A stretch of 64,000 nt of DNA. Source: Antitrichia curtipendula (Eukaryota > Streptophyta > Bryopsida > Hypnales > Leucodontaceae). The notes beneath the pieces were generated by a model. It was not told the origin of the DNA. It was given only the letters and a program-made list of their open reading frames with translations, and did no database searches. The number at the start of each line of letters is the position of its first letter. Position 1 is the first letter of the stretch. A program made the translations under genes and the position numbers. The DNA is taken from positions 7,316,001 to 7,380,000 of the forward strand of contig OX579641.1 of the NCBI GenBank assembly GCA_951230915.1. The letters run 5' to 3'. Below, one piece after another: positions 24,962-36,895 of this stretch.

Positions 24962-25130
24962 AGTTTCATGAGCATGGTTCATATGCAGCACCTCCGTCGG
25001 TCCACGAGGAGATCTGTTCGGAGCTGAGCCAGGATTTGAGCGCCTTTCCGAACTGAAAACCGGGATTCAAACGCATGCCCTGTGAAGACGAGACCGACGG
25101 ATCCTTGCATTCCCTTGCAATTGCTGCCGA
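24962..25130 (-). repeat. Dispersed repeat R1, B-box-like segment
   Basis: Read on the minus strand this matches 18080-18240 and 57395-57550: GATCCGTCGGTCTCGTCTTC, GCATGCGTTTGAATCCCGG and GGCGCTCAAATCCTG, ending in GAACCATGCTCATGAAACTG. Only this short part of the repeat is present, about 400 bp upstream of the HD-Zip promoter. Confidence 0.75.
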
Positions 25131-25527
25131 AGGTGATAGCGGGAGGTCGTCAAAGCGAGTCGGTGGTAGGAAGAGATGCTGATGCGCGGATTAGCTAAGG
25201 ACTTGCTTGGTGGAAGAAACAGCAGAGCGCTAAATTACTTCCACATTCATGGCATTGGTAAAACCGCGTGAGGGGCGAATAGTCGCGGCGGGAGGGATAG
25301 AGAATATCAATATTTAATTCCAAAATGGCATAAGAGGAGGTTAAGCAGTAAGCCGATTTGAGGTGTGAGGAATGGAGATAACGGCCGGATATGGCGACCA
25401 AGGAGAGAGGTGCCGGTAATTGGAATGGAGAGCGCGGGGGCCACCATGCGGACACCGGGGTGTGTGGTGGTGGCGGTGGTGATGGTTGTTGGTGTTCGCT
25501 TTGTTTTTTTCTCTCCTGCGAAACCGT

Positions 25528-25534
25528 TATATAG
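25528..25534 (+). promoter_or_regulatory. Probable TATA box of the HD-Zip I gene
   Basis: TATATAG preceded by a pyrimidine tract, in a sharply GC-richer region, lies 318 bp before the first in-frame ATG and 444 bp before the preferred ATG. Spacing and context fit a promoter; the transcription start is not proven. Confidence 0.45.
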
Positions 25535-25971
25535 CCGAGCGAGCTGCTCTCACTTGTCTGAAAGCCACGCTGAGCTGCGCACTGTACTGAAGGTCCTTTT
25601 CGACTTGTTTGTGCGCTCCAGCGTCAGAGCGCGCTCTGAATTGCTGAGTGTTTGGGGGAGAGAGTAGGCTGGAGTTTAGCTTGATAGGAGGGGCAAGTTG
25701 CGAGGCGATTGTTGTTCTCTTCCTTTCTTGCAAAGAAAGATCGTCTGCTCGTGAGATGTTGATGATAGACGGGGTGTGTGGAGATCTGAGGATATATTGT
25801 TGAGGAGAGGTGTAGTGACGACCGTCTCGCTCATTTGCAAGTCCAATGCGGGGACTCGGCCATACGGCAGATGAATGTTGGGATGCGCCGTCGAGTATGC
25901 ATAGCCAGGCCGTCGAGCCCGTGAGCTGCTTGTCGGGTGTGTATCTCGCGAGGGTCGCTCCCTGGTCAGAG

Positions 25972-27561
25972 ATGGCGAATCACGGGATCTACAGTGGTTC
26001 CACTGACATGCTCGTGCACAACGAAAGCTCGACCGACATGTCCTTGGTCACCATGCTTGCCTCTCGTGCTCCTGCTGCGCTTCAAGGTTAGTTTGGGAGA
26101 CATACTCTGTCATCGCGTGCGCGCTTTGTTCGTATATAATGAATCTCAACACCACATTACTTTGTCCGCTTCCACGAATCTGGAGTTCTGGACTGGTCAA
26201 TTTAATAACATTCATATGCTCAGCGGTGGAATAGGAAGTTAGGAGTGACACGGCGGGAGAGGTTTTTCTGAATACGTCTCTGCCTCTCTGGCATTCAGGC
26301 TCCGCAGGACGAAGGATTTTGTTGAGAATTAAAATTAGTTGGATTTTAGAACGCTAACTCACGATTTCGCGAATGAAATGACAGGCAAATTTGCTCTGTT
26401 TCTGTCACAATAATAATGTGCTCTTTCTATCTCATGAATCTTCTTTATCTAACATAGATCTTCGGTCGCGCATTGTGCAGCTCAACGCGCAGGTGGAGGC
26501 TTGGAGGAGGCCTTGGCCAGTTGTGGTCAGAAGCGCTTCTTCTCTCCCACTTTCGAAACGTCGGGTGAAGATCCAGGCGAAGAGGATACTAGGGATGACT
26601 TCATACAGCATGTCGAGAAGAAGAAAAGACTTTCTTTTGATCAAGTCAGATCACTCGAGAAGAGCTTCGTGATAGACAACAAAGTCGAGCCTGAGAGAAA
26701 AATGCAGCTTGCCAGAGATCTCGGGCTTCTGCCAAGGCAAGTGGTCGTGTGGTTCCAGAACCGTCGCGCGCGCTTGAAAACCAAACAGCTGGAGCGGGAC
26801 TACGAAGCCCTCACCGCAGAATACAACCTTCTGAAAAGTGAATACGATGCTGCGTTCGACGAGAATCTGAATCTTCAGATTGAGGTGAGACTTTAATCCT
26901 AAACACGACTCTTCCACTTACTATTGCGAAACTACAACTGTCCTCAAAGAGTAAATCTGTGGCTACCTTCCCCTGTCGTTTCGTCCTTGACACACATTGC
27001 ATCCAGCGGTTTGAGAGAGGCGTAAGAAAATCTCGAGCTGATTGTGACTCTTGGAGGGCATCGATCTGTAAACATTGAGTGTTGCGGATTTATTCGATTC
27101 TCTGGGATCGGAAGTGAGTTTTTCAATGTCGTTTGTCTTTACAGATTGGTAGCTTGACTGGAAAGCTGCAAACCGAAGAAACGAGCCCGGGCGTCGAGCT
27201 ACCAGAGATAAAAAAGAAATCAACAACTTCGCCGAACCCGTCGAACGAAGCTACAGAGCAGGGACCAACACTGGCTGAGCTTAAGTGTAATGCCAGCAAC
27301 AGTGGTAAATCGAATGCACGCAAGGAGGAAGGTTCCGGAGAAGGTTTGACTCGGGAGACTGTGAGTCCCGACAGCATTTCAAGCGAATTACTGAACGTGA
27401 ACAGTCAGCAGAAGATCAATATTTATCCACAAGTTTCGCCAGAGATGGACTCCAACATCATGCACCTGAGCGACCGTCTCTGCAACGAATGCTCTGGCAA
27501 TCCAGATGAGAAGGGACTACCCTGGTGGGAGTGCCTTGATCTTGGACGAGATTTTTTCTGA
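25972..27561 (+). CDS. Class I homeodomain-leucine zipper transcription factor
   Basis: Exons are 25972-26086, 26493-26884 and 27145-27561 (introns GTTAGT...GCAG and GTGAGA...ACAG), encoding 307 residues. The homeodomain spans about residues 80-137, with WFQNRRAR at 125-132. The leucine zipper follows immediately, with heptad positions L138, L145, L152, A159, L166 and L173. The second intron cuts the zipper coding region, a common HD-Zip placement. The acidic stretch before the homeodomain ([12 protein letters not shown]) and an aromatic C-terminus with WW at 296-297 fit HD-Zip I, and no START or MEKHLA domain is present. The protein should bind a CAATNATTG-type pseudopalindrome as a dimer in the nucleus. 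I chose ATG 25972 for its context (GAGATGG). An in-frame ATG at 25846 in poor context would add 42 residues. An alternative acceptor at 26480 would add 4 residues. Confidence 0.93.
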
Positions 27562-28047
27562 CCAATTTGGTTTTCAATCCTCTGTCTGTTCAGAGGCGTA
27601 ACCTCATTATGCTGTGTACCTATCCGTCTTAGTGTTCAAGCTGAATTTCCTACTTCGGGGCTGCCAAAGCGCATTCTCATGCAGCTTGCACATACTTTAG
27701 AGATAGAGATAGATGTATTAGCGTGGTCCTGCTGATGCAAATCGATCATTCGACGATGTTGGTCTGATTTCGAAGTGCTGCTGCAACTTAGGGCCGAATA
27801 ATTTTTTGCTCAACACCCAGCCATACGTAATGTTTGTAGTAAATGGAGTACTCTGGATGCGAGGGGCATCCAGTCTCCAAGGCTGTACCAATTTCAAATG
27901 GCCCGTTCCATTTCGAGCTGTACTTGAACGTTCTCAATGTTTGCTGTTTCTCAAATGTCTCTGTGACTTCCTTCTGGAGCCTCAAGAGAAGTAGACTTGT
28001 ACATTTCCATGTATTAAGGCCTCCATGGTGCTGCAAGCACATTCACT

Positions 28048-28053
28048 AATAAA
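28048..28053 (+). terminator. Candidate poly(A) signal of the HD-Zip I gene
   Basis: AATAAA about 490 bp after the stop codon, followed by T-rich sequence. Plant poly(A) signals are loose, so this is only a candidate. Confidence 0.3.
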
Positions 28054-28059
28054 TTTATC

Positions 28060-30110
28060 TACTCTACTTCGCCGACCTCTATCTTGCAGTAGGATATATG
28101 TGCTATCTTTCCTCGCTTCACTGTCTGTGAAACGCAAAGAAATATCGAGCAATAGAAATTTATGCCGGAGCACTGACTTCTTGTTTGCACGTTTTCAACA
28201 GATGTGTGGAATCAGGATGTGCTTTTTGGAATCCTCTTGAGTGTCCACGATTCTCCAACTCTAGCAGAATATTGAGTTGATGAATTTATGCCGGTCGGAA
28301 GCTCTGACGATCTTGTGTTCAACTTTTTCAACAGATTGGCATCGGGATGTGGAGCTGGAGCGCGATCTGAATGTGTGAACAATCGACACGTAAACACTTG
28401 ATGCAGGCTGGGACTCCCATGGAGTACTTACCGCCTCCAGGAGCACGCCCAACCGTTTGAGCGTGCACCGATCTCGAACTGGCTAGAGTGTCCAATTCTG
28501 TGTGCCGTTAGGGCACTCTTACTTAGTGTGGAACTCCATGCTCGACACTTGCAGCACATTTGCTCGTGATAATTATCACAAGAAAGAGTCTCTAACTTAA
28601 ACAACATAGCCGGACTAAATGTGCCTTCTTCTTCAATCTTCCGAATCTTACGGACTACCTACAGGTGAGTGCGCGCATTCATGAACCTCAATAACTGTGT
28701 CCCCGAAAAACAGAATATCCCCGCTTTTTCAGTTGCGATTGCGATGGCCTCCCACTGTTTTCCAATTATTCTCTCGAGGACTCTGTCCTGAAGCTGTCAT
28801 AAGCTAAACACACATACACAGATTAAAATTGTCAAATAAAAATGTTCAAATTGTTATTTACAGGTCCTTCTGGAGGATGAGAATATTCTATTTCTTGCTA
28901 TTCTCTACAGTTTATGAATCCGTGAGTTCTTCAATTTATTTCTTCCAACAAACAGGTGTGAGTGCCGTCGTTACCATGGCCTGTTCATTTCATCATTTCA
29001 GACAAGCTCCTGCTTCGTCGGTCGAAGGCAAGCTAAAGCTAAGCTTCCCGACGAGTGATCGAGTTAGAAAGGTTTCTCCTAATTGCAGGATGCGGTTGTT
29101 AATCTTGAGTAGGTTTTCGTTACGGGGATCCTTGCACTGACTGGTTACGTACATTACTCCTATCGGTTTGAATTCGCAGAAGTACGTATTTTTCAGTAAG
29201 TAATTTCAATGCAGTGAATGCGCGCTTGCAAGCTCCGTTCGGAAAATTTGCGGAAGCTGGACGAAACGTGTGGTTCGTGCTCTGGCTGGCTCGGTTGATT
29301 GCAATGTGTGGAACGAAGATCGAGTCTTTGAATGAGCTTTTAAGTTAAACCCTAGATGCAGCTGCAGGTTCCGGAAAGTGATGTGGCAACGCCCTCTTGA
29401 CTGTGTCAACGTAGAGTGGGTCTTGGGGAGTTTTTATATGTCTGAAGTTTTGCACTTGTTTCAAGTTTTCAGTCTGTTTGCAGTGTTAGCCTGGGCCATA
29501 CTGAAGTTAGAGGAGCCCTAGAGTCTCGCCTGCGGTCCTGCCTTCTTGGATGGGTTCTGAAGGAAAGACGCAGAAACATAACTTATTATGTACCAGTGAT
29601 TGAATCTGTATTGGGAATCGTAGATCCCAAATTAGGTTGGAGATGTCCCAAAATACCAAACTAGCTAGCAAACAATAACATAGGGGTTGTTTCTTACATT
29701 TACCCACATGTAGTTATGGTGGTGGTGGGGAAATGTCCCTTAGATGAAAAATTAGTTGTCCATATTTAGATGGATCGGACATTGGAGCCTTAGCTACAAT
29801 AGACTCAAGATGAACAAGCATACCAATTAGGTAAATGAATCTAATAAACCAATTGGTTGTCTAATCTTCTACCACAACACATTTGACTTGCTCCTGAACT
29901 ACCACTAAAGCTTGATTATGTGGGGAGTGCTAGGTATGGTACAAACAACATTATGGAACTCAAGACTAACCTTGTAACTAAAGTAAAAAAGTTGCGGTTT
30001 GTAATATTCAATAATGAAAAAAAGTTGATTGAATTTGATATTTTCAATGCTAACAAATATTGAAAGTTACTACTTAATAATGAACAAAGTTGGTAGGGAT
30101 TTGATATTTT
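28060..30110. other. Flank downstream of HD-Zip I, no gene seen
   Basis: GC content declines gradually from the gene into AT-rich DNA. Short open frames show no recognisable domains. The last 120 bp hold a roughly 75-bp direct duplication (TTTGATATTTTCAATGCTA at 30028 and TTTGATATTTTTCAATGCTA at 30100). Confidence 0.45.
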
Positions 30111-30129
30111 TCAATGCTAGCAAGCATTG

Positions 30130-30330
30130 TCACTAGCTAGCACTGTTTACATTGTCTGTCTTACTATCTACATTGTCTCTATTTCACTGGCTACATTGTC
30201 TCTCTCCCTAGCTACATTGGTTTGCTCTATCATTGGCTACATTGTTGCTCTTTTATTGGTTACATTGTTTCTCTCTCGCTAGTTACATTGCCTTTGACTA
30301 TCTACATTGTTTCCCACACTATCTACAATA
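30130..30330. repeat. ~24-bp minisatellite (TACATTGT motif)
   Basis: About nine imperfect copies of a unit like GCTACATTGTCTCTCTCACTA follow one another. The TACATTG core is kept and the pyrimidine-rich remainder varies. Confidence 0.75.
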
Positions 30331-30504
30331 ACAATAATACATTAGACGGATCACGGACACTACAATTTATTGAAAAGTAGAATAGTTGTCATACCACCTA
30401 CATCTTAAAAAATGTAAATTGACTAGTGTAAATAATATATAACATTCCTTCATACAAATTATAGAATAGATTTACAAAATATTAATGTACATGACTTTTT
30501 TTAA

Positions 30505-31439
30505 CCCCTAAAGGTTTTTGACTATGTTTTCACCAAAACCGCTCCAGAACTGCCATTTCTAATACTAGTGCCAAATTTTAGAAAAAAAACATTTTTGGAC
30601 ACTTGTAGCCGTAGGATCTTGTAGTAAACTTATTTAAAAAGATGTGGAAAAAATTTCAGAATTTGTCACCAAGTGGATTGCAAGATAATAGCGTTTGAAT
30701 TGACAAAAATCCTTTTTTTGTCCCTGCGAAAAAACGGGCAGCTGCCCTCCACAAGGTCACATTTGTATGAAAAAATGTCCAAAATGATGGTTACTCTTTG
30801 GACTTATTCTTCAAGGCAAGTTGGCTACATGCTTGAAAATTTTCAGATCATTTGGAATTGTACAACATATAGGAAAAAAATAGTAAGTAGGAAGAGGTAG
30901 AGAATGATTCAAAGCACTAAATTGTCAAGAATTTATTTATGAAATTGAAAAATGCCAATCCCAACGATTGTAATGTTGTAATAAACAATCTACACCCAAT
31001 GTTTTTATTTTTTTTCAAAAATATTGAAAATCGAGTTAAATAAAGGACATCAAAGTTTATTTTAGAGTAGAGATTCCATAACTACCCTCAAACTAAGAAT
31101 CCTCATAACTTTTGACTCATTGATCGGAATGGAATGATTCAAAGCCTCCCACGTACATATAAATCTAAAGAACCAATTTCAAAATTTAGTTTTTTTTAAA
31201 AGTGATTTTTAAAGAAGTTTTTTTTGCTGCCCCGGCTGCCCGCTGAACAATGAAAATGACATATCATGCAATAACTTTTTAACCATGTAGTGAAAAGTTA
31301 CGAAAATTGTTGGACCTTAAAGCTACTCCTCGGGCACATCTTATGTGAAAATTTCAAAGAAAAAAAAGAAAAATTCCGATCATAGTGAGCTGCCCAAAAT
31401 CGCTATGTTGTCAAAAAACGGTGTTTGGTCCTTTAGGGG
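30505..31439. mobile_element. TTAA-flanked MITE-like element, family C copy 1
   Basis: It is flanked by TTAA at 30501-30504 and 31440-31443. The ends are CCCCTAAAGGTTTTTGAC and GTTTGGTCCTTTAGGGG, a 10-bp perfect inverted repeat. It is 935 bp with no coding domain. Interior segments (GTAGGATCTTGTA, CATAACTTTTGA) recur in 34955-35920 and after 36043, so these are one family. TTAA target and CCC/GGG ends again suggest a piggyBac-like origin. Confidence 0.75.
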
Positions 31440-31443
31440 TTAA

Positions 31444-33579
31444 ATTAACAAGTACAATCAACATAACATTTTTGTATATAGTTCATAAAATATTATAATA
31501 ATTATAAATAATTATTAGTCAATTCATTGAAAGTATACATTTTCAGTAATAAAATATGGCAACTATTGCAAATGGAACATTTAAAATTTTTAACTTTCTT
31601 TAGTTATTGGTTATAATACTTCTTGTAATTTAGACAATATGAAATTTTAAAATATAATTAAATTAAAATTTTATAATTAAGATAATTTAAAATTTAAATT
31701 ATAGGTTAAATTATATTTTATAAATCCTAAAAAATTTATGGTTAATAGAAATGTTCATATATTTCTATATACTTGTATTCTTATATTTTATCTTAAGATT
31801 TTTATTTTTATTATATTCTTAAAGTACTATGTATTTCAAGAAAAAAATAAACAATAACTTTAGTTTAGAATCCCAAAAATTGGAACTTAAGAGCTATGAG
31901 CATATGCTTTGTAAACTCAAAGTATCGACCAAAAAAAACTTATAATTTTTTAGGTTAATAGAGAGAAGAGTGGAGACATTTAAAAAGTATTCTATTAATA
32001 ATAAAATTTTAGATCTATTACCAAGCCTATGACCAAAGACTGTAGCGTGCTAGCGGGTTATAGTTTTAACCCACCTCAAACTTACTCCATTTTTTTTTCT
32101 TCTTGCAAAAAAATTTGTTTAAGCTTAAGTTCTTGAAGGAAATCCAAGGAAAAAAATATTTTGGAGATGTGACAAAGGGCTCATTTAATAGGCACCACCC
32201 TTGTGGAGTGTGTAAGTTTTTTGAGGGTTCCAAACTCCAAATCCTTGAAGGGGCTTTTTAGTGCCAAGAGGGATTTCTAGGGGAGATGGAATTGACACGC
32301 TTCCATTCACAAAATAAAAAAATAAAAAAATAAAAAAAACTAATTAATTTTTTTTTGAGAACTTGCCTCTCACACATCAAAACCCAAAGGACCTCCCCAA
32401 GTGACTAATTCGCAACCCAAAAAAAATTAATTTTTTTTTGAGAAAGAAAGTTTTAAGAATCTCAAATTCCAACCTTCTCTAAAGGTCCTCTCCAAGGTTG
32501 TCTTGTCAGACATGTTCTGGGATATTGGTGACGTGTTGGATGTCTAACGTGACATGTCATATAGAACAAGTGTCTAATAAAAGTGGATAAAGCGTCGAGT
32601 AGGAAATTAAGGTTTCATTTTAGGTTGCCCAAATTTATCTTACGTGGCAATGACATGGAAAGAGAAAATCACATCATCAAGGGCTACCTTGGAGCAGGGT
32701 GCATGCGGGTCTGAGTAGGGCGATCTCAGGTACAAAGATCAAGATGACTTTGGATGCAGGGGGCAACCGTGGAAAGAAAAAGAAAAGAGGAAACTACGGG
32801 TACGAAGATGAAGGCGACTGTGGGTCCAAGGGGGCGACCATGGGAAAAAAAAGGGGCGACTACAGAAAAAATAAAATAAAATAAATAAGGGGCAATCGAC
32901 TAGATGCGGTCGCCCCTACCTAACTTGTTGTACTTAGGAAATTAAATTCCTAAGTATTGGATACTAAATTAGTAATGCAGCTAATTCATTAATTGAAGTA
33001 TATCAGTTGTTTGTGTGGTGATTTATAACACCCATATCATCAAAGATTTTATTTTCTAGTCATAAAACTAACAGTTGGCTACAAAATCTAAAAACAAAAA
33101 CAAAAAAAACATTGCCCCTACCGTACCCGCGGTCACCTCTACCTGTAGCCGCCCATGAATGTGCCACGGGGCCAGCACATGGCAGCCAGATGGCCAGGCA
33201 CTAGAAAAAAAATTGGAAAAAGTCAACGGGCAGTTTGACTTTATTTGACATTGCAGAGCCACTATTAGACGTCGCGTGACGTCGGGAACGTCGCGTGTCG
33301 GGGAAGACAACCCTAGTCCCCTCCATACCAATAAATATTTCTAGGGGGTGATGAGGTCATGACAAAATAAAATAAAAATAAATAAAATTTGAAAAATAAA
33401 AATTTGTAAGTCTCAAATCCAAGAAACCCCAAAGGTTCTCTGCTTGTTGTCAGTTTTTTAAGAAAATTACATGAGTTAATAGCGAGGCCATGAGGGTCCA
33501 TTTAGTTTGAAGTTAAAAAAATTTATATAATATGTAGGACTAGTATAGGGTTCATAAAATGCTTACATGTTCTAATATA
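31444..33579. other. AT-rich intergenic DNA
   Basis: No gene is supported. Notable content: A/T homopolymers at 32310-32450 with the direct repeat AATTAATTTTTTTTTGAGA, and a G/A-rich degenerate repeat at 32740-32880 (GGGGGCGACCATGGGAAAAA type) whose 61-codon open frame is an artefact of the repeat. Confidence 0.45.
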
Positions 33580-33581
33580 TA

Positions 33582-34495
33582 CTCCCTCTATCCCAAAATG
33601 ATCTTCCTGTTATACAAAATGTTTTTGATTAAGCTTGAAAATTATAATTTTTTAAATCCGTTTTGAGTTATAAGTAGAGTTCAATGCTCTCTTATTGTCC
33701 TAAAAATTTCAGCCATAAATTAATTTACAAATGATTATTGTAGAACATGAAAGAGTGAGATTTTATGCTCATTTTCAAGGAAGAGCGCCAGCCACTCATT
33801 TCTTGAGTTTCCACAATGTCCTTATGTTTTCCATGGTGTCTTTTTGACTTCCCGCAGTGACTTCCCAACAACTCACCTCCCAAATTAACTAGTCCCAGAT
33901 GACAAGCAGAAGGAACCACCTCGATGACCACACATGTACTTCCTTATTTTTGTAAATAACTTCAAACCGCCATCACCTCCCAACATTAACCAATCGAAGT
34001 TGCTGCTTAGAATAATTATATCATGTTCATTAAATTATTATTTGATTTTTTTTTTTTTTTTTGAACATGGACAATTTCCATTAATCACGGAAACAGAACA
34101 ATGAACCAGCAGGCACAGCCCACAGCGAAATTTTTTCCTTTTCTACAACTTTCACACACAAGAGCCCTTCGCTATAACTATTTTCGAGTGTGTGTCTATA
34201 TATTTTTTTAAAACGATCAGAACCAAACTGCGCAGCAACCACCAAACAGAAACTCAAAGCCAGAGCCCGAGCAGAAAGGGAGACAGTACGCCTCTCAGTC
34301 AAAGGATCCATTATTAATTGATTTCGTGGCCCAGCTACCCCTTGTCATGATGGCCACACTCACAAAAAGGATCCACTTAATTGTCAATTATAGGGGAAAT
34401 TTATTTTGCAAAATTTTCCTCCACATCACAACAAGAAAATCATTTTGGGACAAGAAACTAAGGCCTACCGAAAGATCATTTTGGAACAATGGGAG
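33582..34495. mobile_element. Stowaway-like (Tc1/mariner) element with nested retroposon
   Basis: It is flanked by TA on both sides (33580-33581, 34496-34497). The left end CTCCCTCTATCCCAAAATGA and the right end (reverse complement CTCCCATTGTTCCAAAATGA) form a diverged inverted repeat. CTCCCTC with a TA target is the signature of Stowaway MITEs. Without the nested retroposon and its duplication it would be about 638 bp. No transposase is encoded. Confidence 0.8.
34048..34309 (-). mobile_element. Poly(A) retroposon nested in the Stowaway-like element
   Basis: Read on the minus strand, a 262-bp unit ends in a run of about 17 A. It is bounded by a 14-bp target duplication, ATTATTATTTGATT at 34034-34047 and ATTATTAATTGATT at 34310-34323, with one mismatch. 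That is the mark of LINE-driven insertion. The unit is GC-richer than its host. GGTTCTGATC in its interior weakly resembles a Pol III B-box. It could be a SINE, a 5'-truncated LINE or an mRNA retrocopy; a 76-codon open frame from 34311 has no recognised domain. Confidence 0.75.
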
Positions 34496-34499
34496 TATA

Positions 34500-34954
34500 A
34501 ATTAGGCTATGTAAAAATATAATGTAGTAGGAATTTTTATTAACAAATTAGCCTTGATAGATAAAGGTTGTGCACATTTTTTATAGTATGATGAATATAG
34601 ATTTGGACAAATAATTTTATGTGGATGATAAAATGGGCATAGTCAAGAAAATCTACAATGAAGGGTGGTTGACTAAAATTGTGCCACAATATTAGTAGTG
34701 TATATATCAAAAAAATTAAGTGTAAATGTAAAGCATTAACCACAAGTGGTACAAATTGTTGTATTGTATGAATAAAGAATTATGCCTTTTGGGGTTCAAT
34801 AAACTAAAAATTGTACAACATGAAGATAGAATTTAAGGTCCATTTAATTTCAATCTTTGAAGCCATATGTGTTAAACGTACTCATATTGAATGGGATGTT
34901 TACATGATAATTTTAGTGGAGATTTTAAAGTGTTTAATGGTAAACTTGTTATTA
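34500..34954. other. AT-rich spacer, no gene seen
   Basis: Nothing beyond AT-rich unique-looking sequence between two elements. Confidence 0.4.
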
Positions 34955-35920
34955 ATCCCTAGAGCTAGAGGAAATTTTTGAAGAGCAAATGCTCTAAATT
35001 GCCTATTTTTGATACATTGTCCAAAATTAAAAACTATTTTTTTTTAAATTCCAAAAGAAATAAAAGTTTATTAAAAAGGTAATGCAGTGTGTGGAAAAAA
35101 TTTCAGCCCATTTGGCCACGTAGATTGAAAAATTATAACATTTGAAGTAAAAAAAATATTTTTTCACTCCTAGAAAATAAGATTAGCAAACTTCAAGCCC
35201 TCTTGGAGTAAAATTTTTCTCTACACAAAAATGAGGATTTTGACCATTTATACATATATGATGTTAGATTCACATATAAAAGAATTTAGAAGCAAATATA
35301 GAGTTTAGCACTTTAGCTTTAGCTTACTCTAAATCAACTTGCAATGGAAAAAGGTTAAGTGCATTGGCATTACACTAGTCATTTTTAATTTGATGATTTC
35401 TTGTGCAGTGAGGAAATGTTTTATTTGAAATCCAAACGAAAAAAAAAAAATTTAATTTAGATTACATGGGAAAAATTTCTAGAACTTGGACTTCACATAT
35501 CGCAAAATAATAGGTCTTGAAGTTAGAAGAAAATATTTTTATTGCAGCCACCCCAACATAGCTAATAAAGTTTGACTCCTTTTAAAATGTGCTTTGACAA
35601 TTAAATTTTCTTTTTGAAAATTGTGATGCCACATTTCATTAGTTACATACATGCCAATTTTCAAAAGTTGATGAGCATTTTTGAAAAAGGGGCCCAAAAG
35701 GGGCCCTAATTGTCTGAGATGCCAAAAGAATTTAGGACATCATAACTTTTGATTCATGCACTCAATCCGAAAAAACATTATATTCCCACTAAGGGGGTAC
35801 ATATTTACACCTTGTATCAAAATTAAGTGAACATCCAACCAAAGTTGACTTCATAGGATCCTACCTAGATTTTTAATTGTTCATTCAAGGGCAATTGGCT
35901 CTTTTTAGGGGTCTACTACT
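34955..35920. mobile_element. Family C element copy 2, degenerate right end
   Basis: It begins TTAA then TCCCTAGAGCTAGAGG and ends about GGCTCTTTTTAGGGGTCTA, where the TTAA has decayed. Its interior aligns loosely with 30505-31439 (AAAAAATTTCAG near 35096, CATAACTTTTGATTCATGCA near 35740). It is an older relative of that element. Confidence 0.5.
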
Positions 35921-36042
35921 ACTACTTGGTCAATTGGACATTTAAATTTTATACAAGATAGTCTTACTTTAAAAAATGCATAAATGAATTTACCAAAAAC
36001 ATAGGATATTGGGAATATGTCCCTTGTAGCAATTTATATTAA

Positions 36043-36713
36043 TCCCTAAAGTCCCAAGGCCATTTTTTTTTTGTCAAAACCACTCAAACTGCCATTTTTG
36101 CTACGCTCATCAATGAAAAAAAAAAAAAAAAAAAAATTCAGAATCTAACCTTAGGATCTTGTACTATACTTGCTTTAGATCATGCGGTAACAATTTCATA
36201 AAGTTTGACTGTACAGATTGAGGGATAGTAGCATTTGAAGTTGGAAACAAAAGTTTTTGTAAACTCTAGCCTGCAATTTCAGATGACTTTGACCACCACT
36301 TGTAAAAAAATTTGCACTATAGACTTTTAATTTAAAAGTTAATGTGATTAAAATTTGAGTTGAAAGTCTAGGAAATTAAAAAAACAAAAAACATACTTGA
36401 TTTTCATTCTTTAAAAAATTATTAAGTAGAAGTAGATACAAGATTGAAAGGAAAAATTAAACCATTAATAGCTCTAAAATGGAATTGAAACATACAAAGG
36501 CATACAAATTCCCTATGAGGATCACTACCCCCTTTTCATTTAAGGTCACTCAGTTATAAATTTACCAAAAGTATTGTGAAGTACATTGCTTGGAAGGTAG
36601 TATAGGTTAGAGTCCCATACATTCCCAGTGGCCAATTCTAAGAGTGTTTTTTTGTGACTTGTAGTAAAAAGTCCTCATATCTTCTAATTAAGGTCTTTCC
36701 AAGTAGAAGTTGG
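36043..36713. mobile_element. Family C element copy 3, left part only
   Basis: It starts TTAA then TCCCTAAAGTCCCAAGGCC and carries the family's CTTAGGATCTTGTA near 36147. No matching right end appears before the FPF1-flank fragment at 36714, so it is truncated or interrupted. Confidence 0.5.
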
Positions 36714-36895
36714 GGAACGTATTATTCATTCAGATGAGTCGCTCCAATTGAAAGGGAAGCTGGGCATTTGAGGAAGCACAAGAGTGAGAAATGCATACAA
36801 GTTTCCATGGAGGATCCAGGAAACACCCCTTTTCCTCCAAGTTGGACCAGAATCATGCTCAAGAGAAGCACTCGAGGTTTTTGCAACTTGAGTCT
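36714..36895. repeat. Fragment of the FPF1 3' flank
   Basis: The sequence GAACGTATTATTCATTCAGA...GAGTCGCTCCAATTGAAAGG and the following GAAATGCATACAA...GATCCAGGAAA match, in reverse complement, 60600-60720 downstream of the intact FPF1-like gene; CTCAAGAGAAGCACTCG near 36857 matches the 60410 region. Overlapping open frames of 130-158 codons here (36722-37198) lie partly on this fragment and show no domain, so I do not call them genes. Confidence 0.7.

Noticed and set aside
30505..30515. Telomere-derived origin of the CCCCTAAA termini
   Set aside because: The likeness to CCCTAAA is a single unit at element ends with TTAA flanks; a transposon terminus is the simpler reading.
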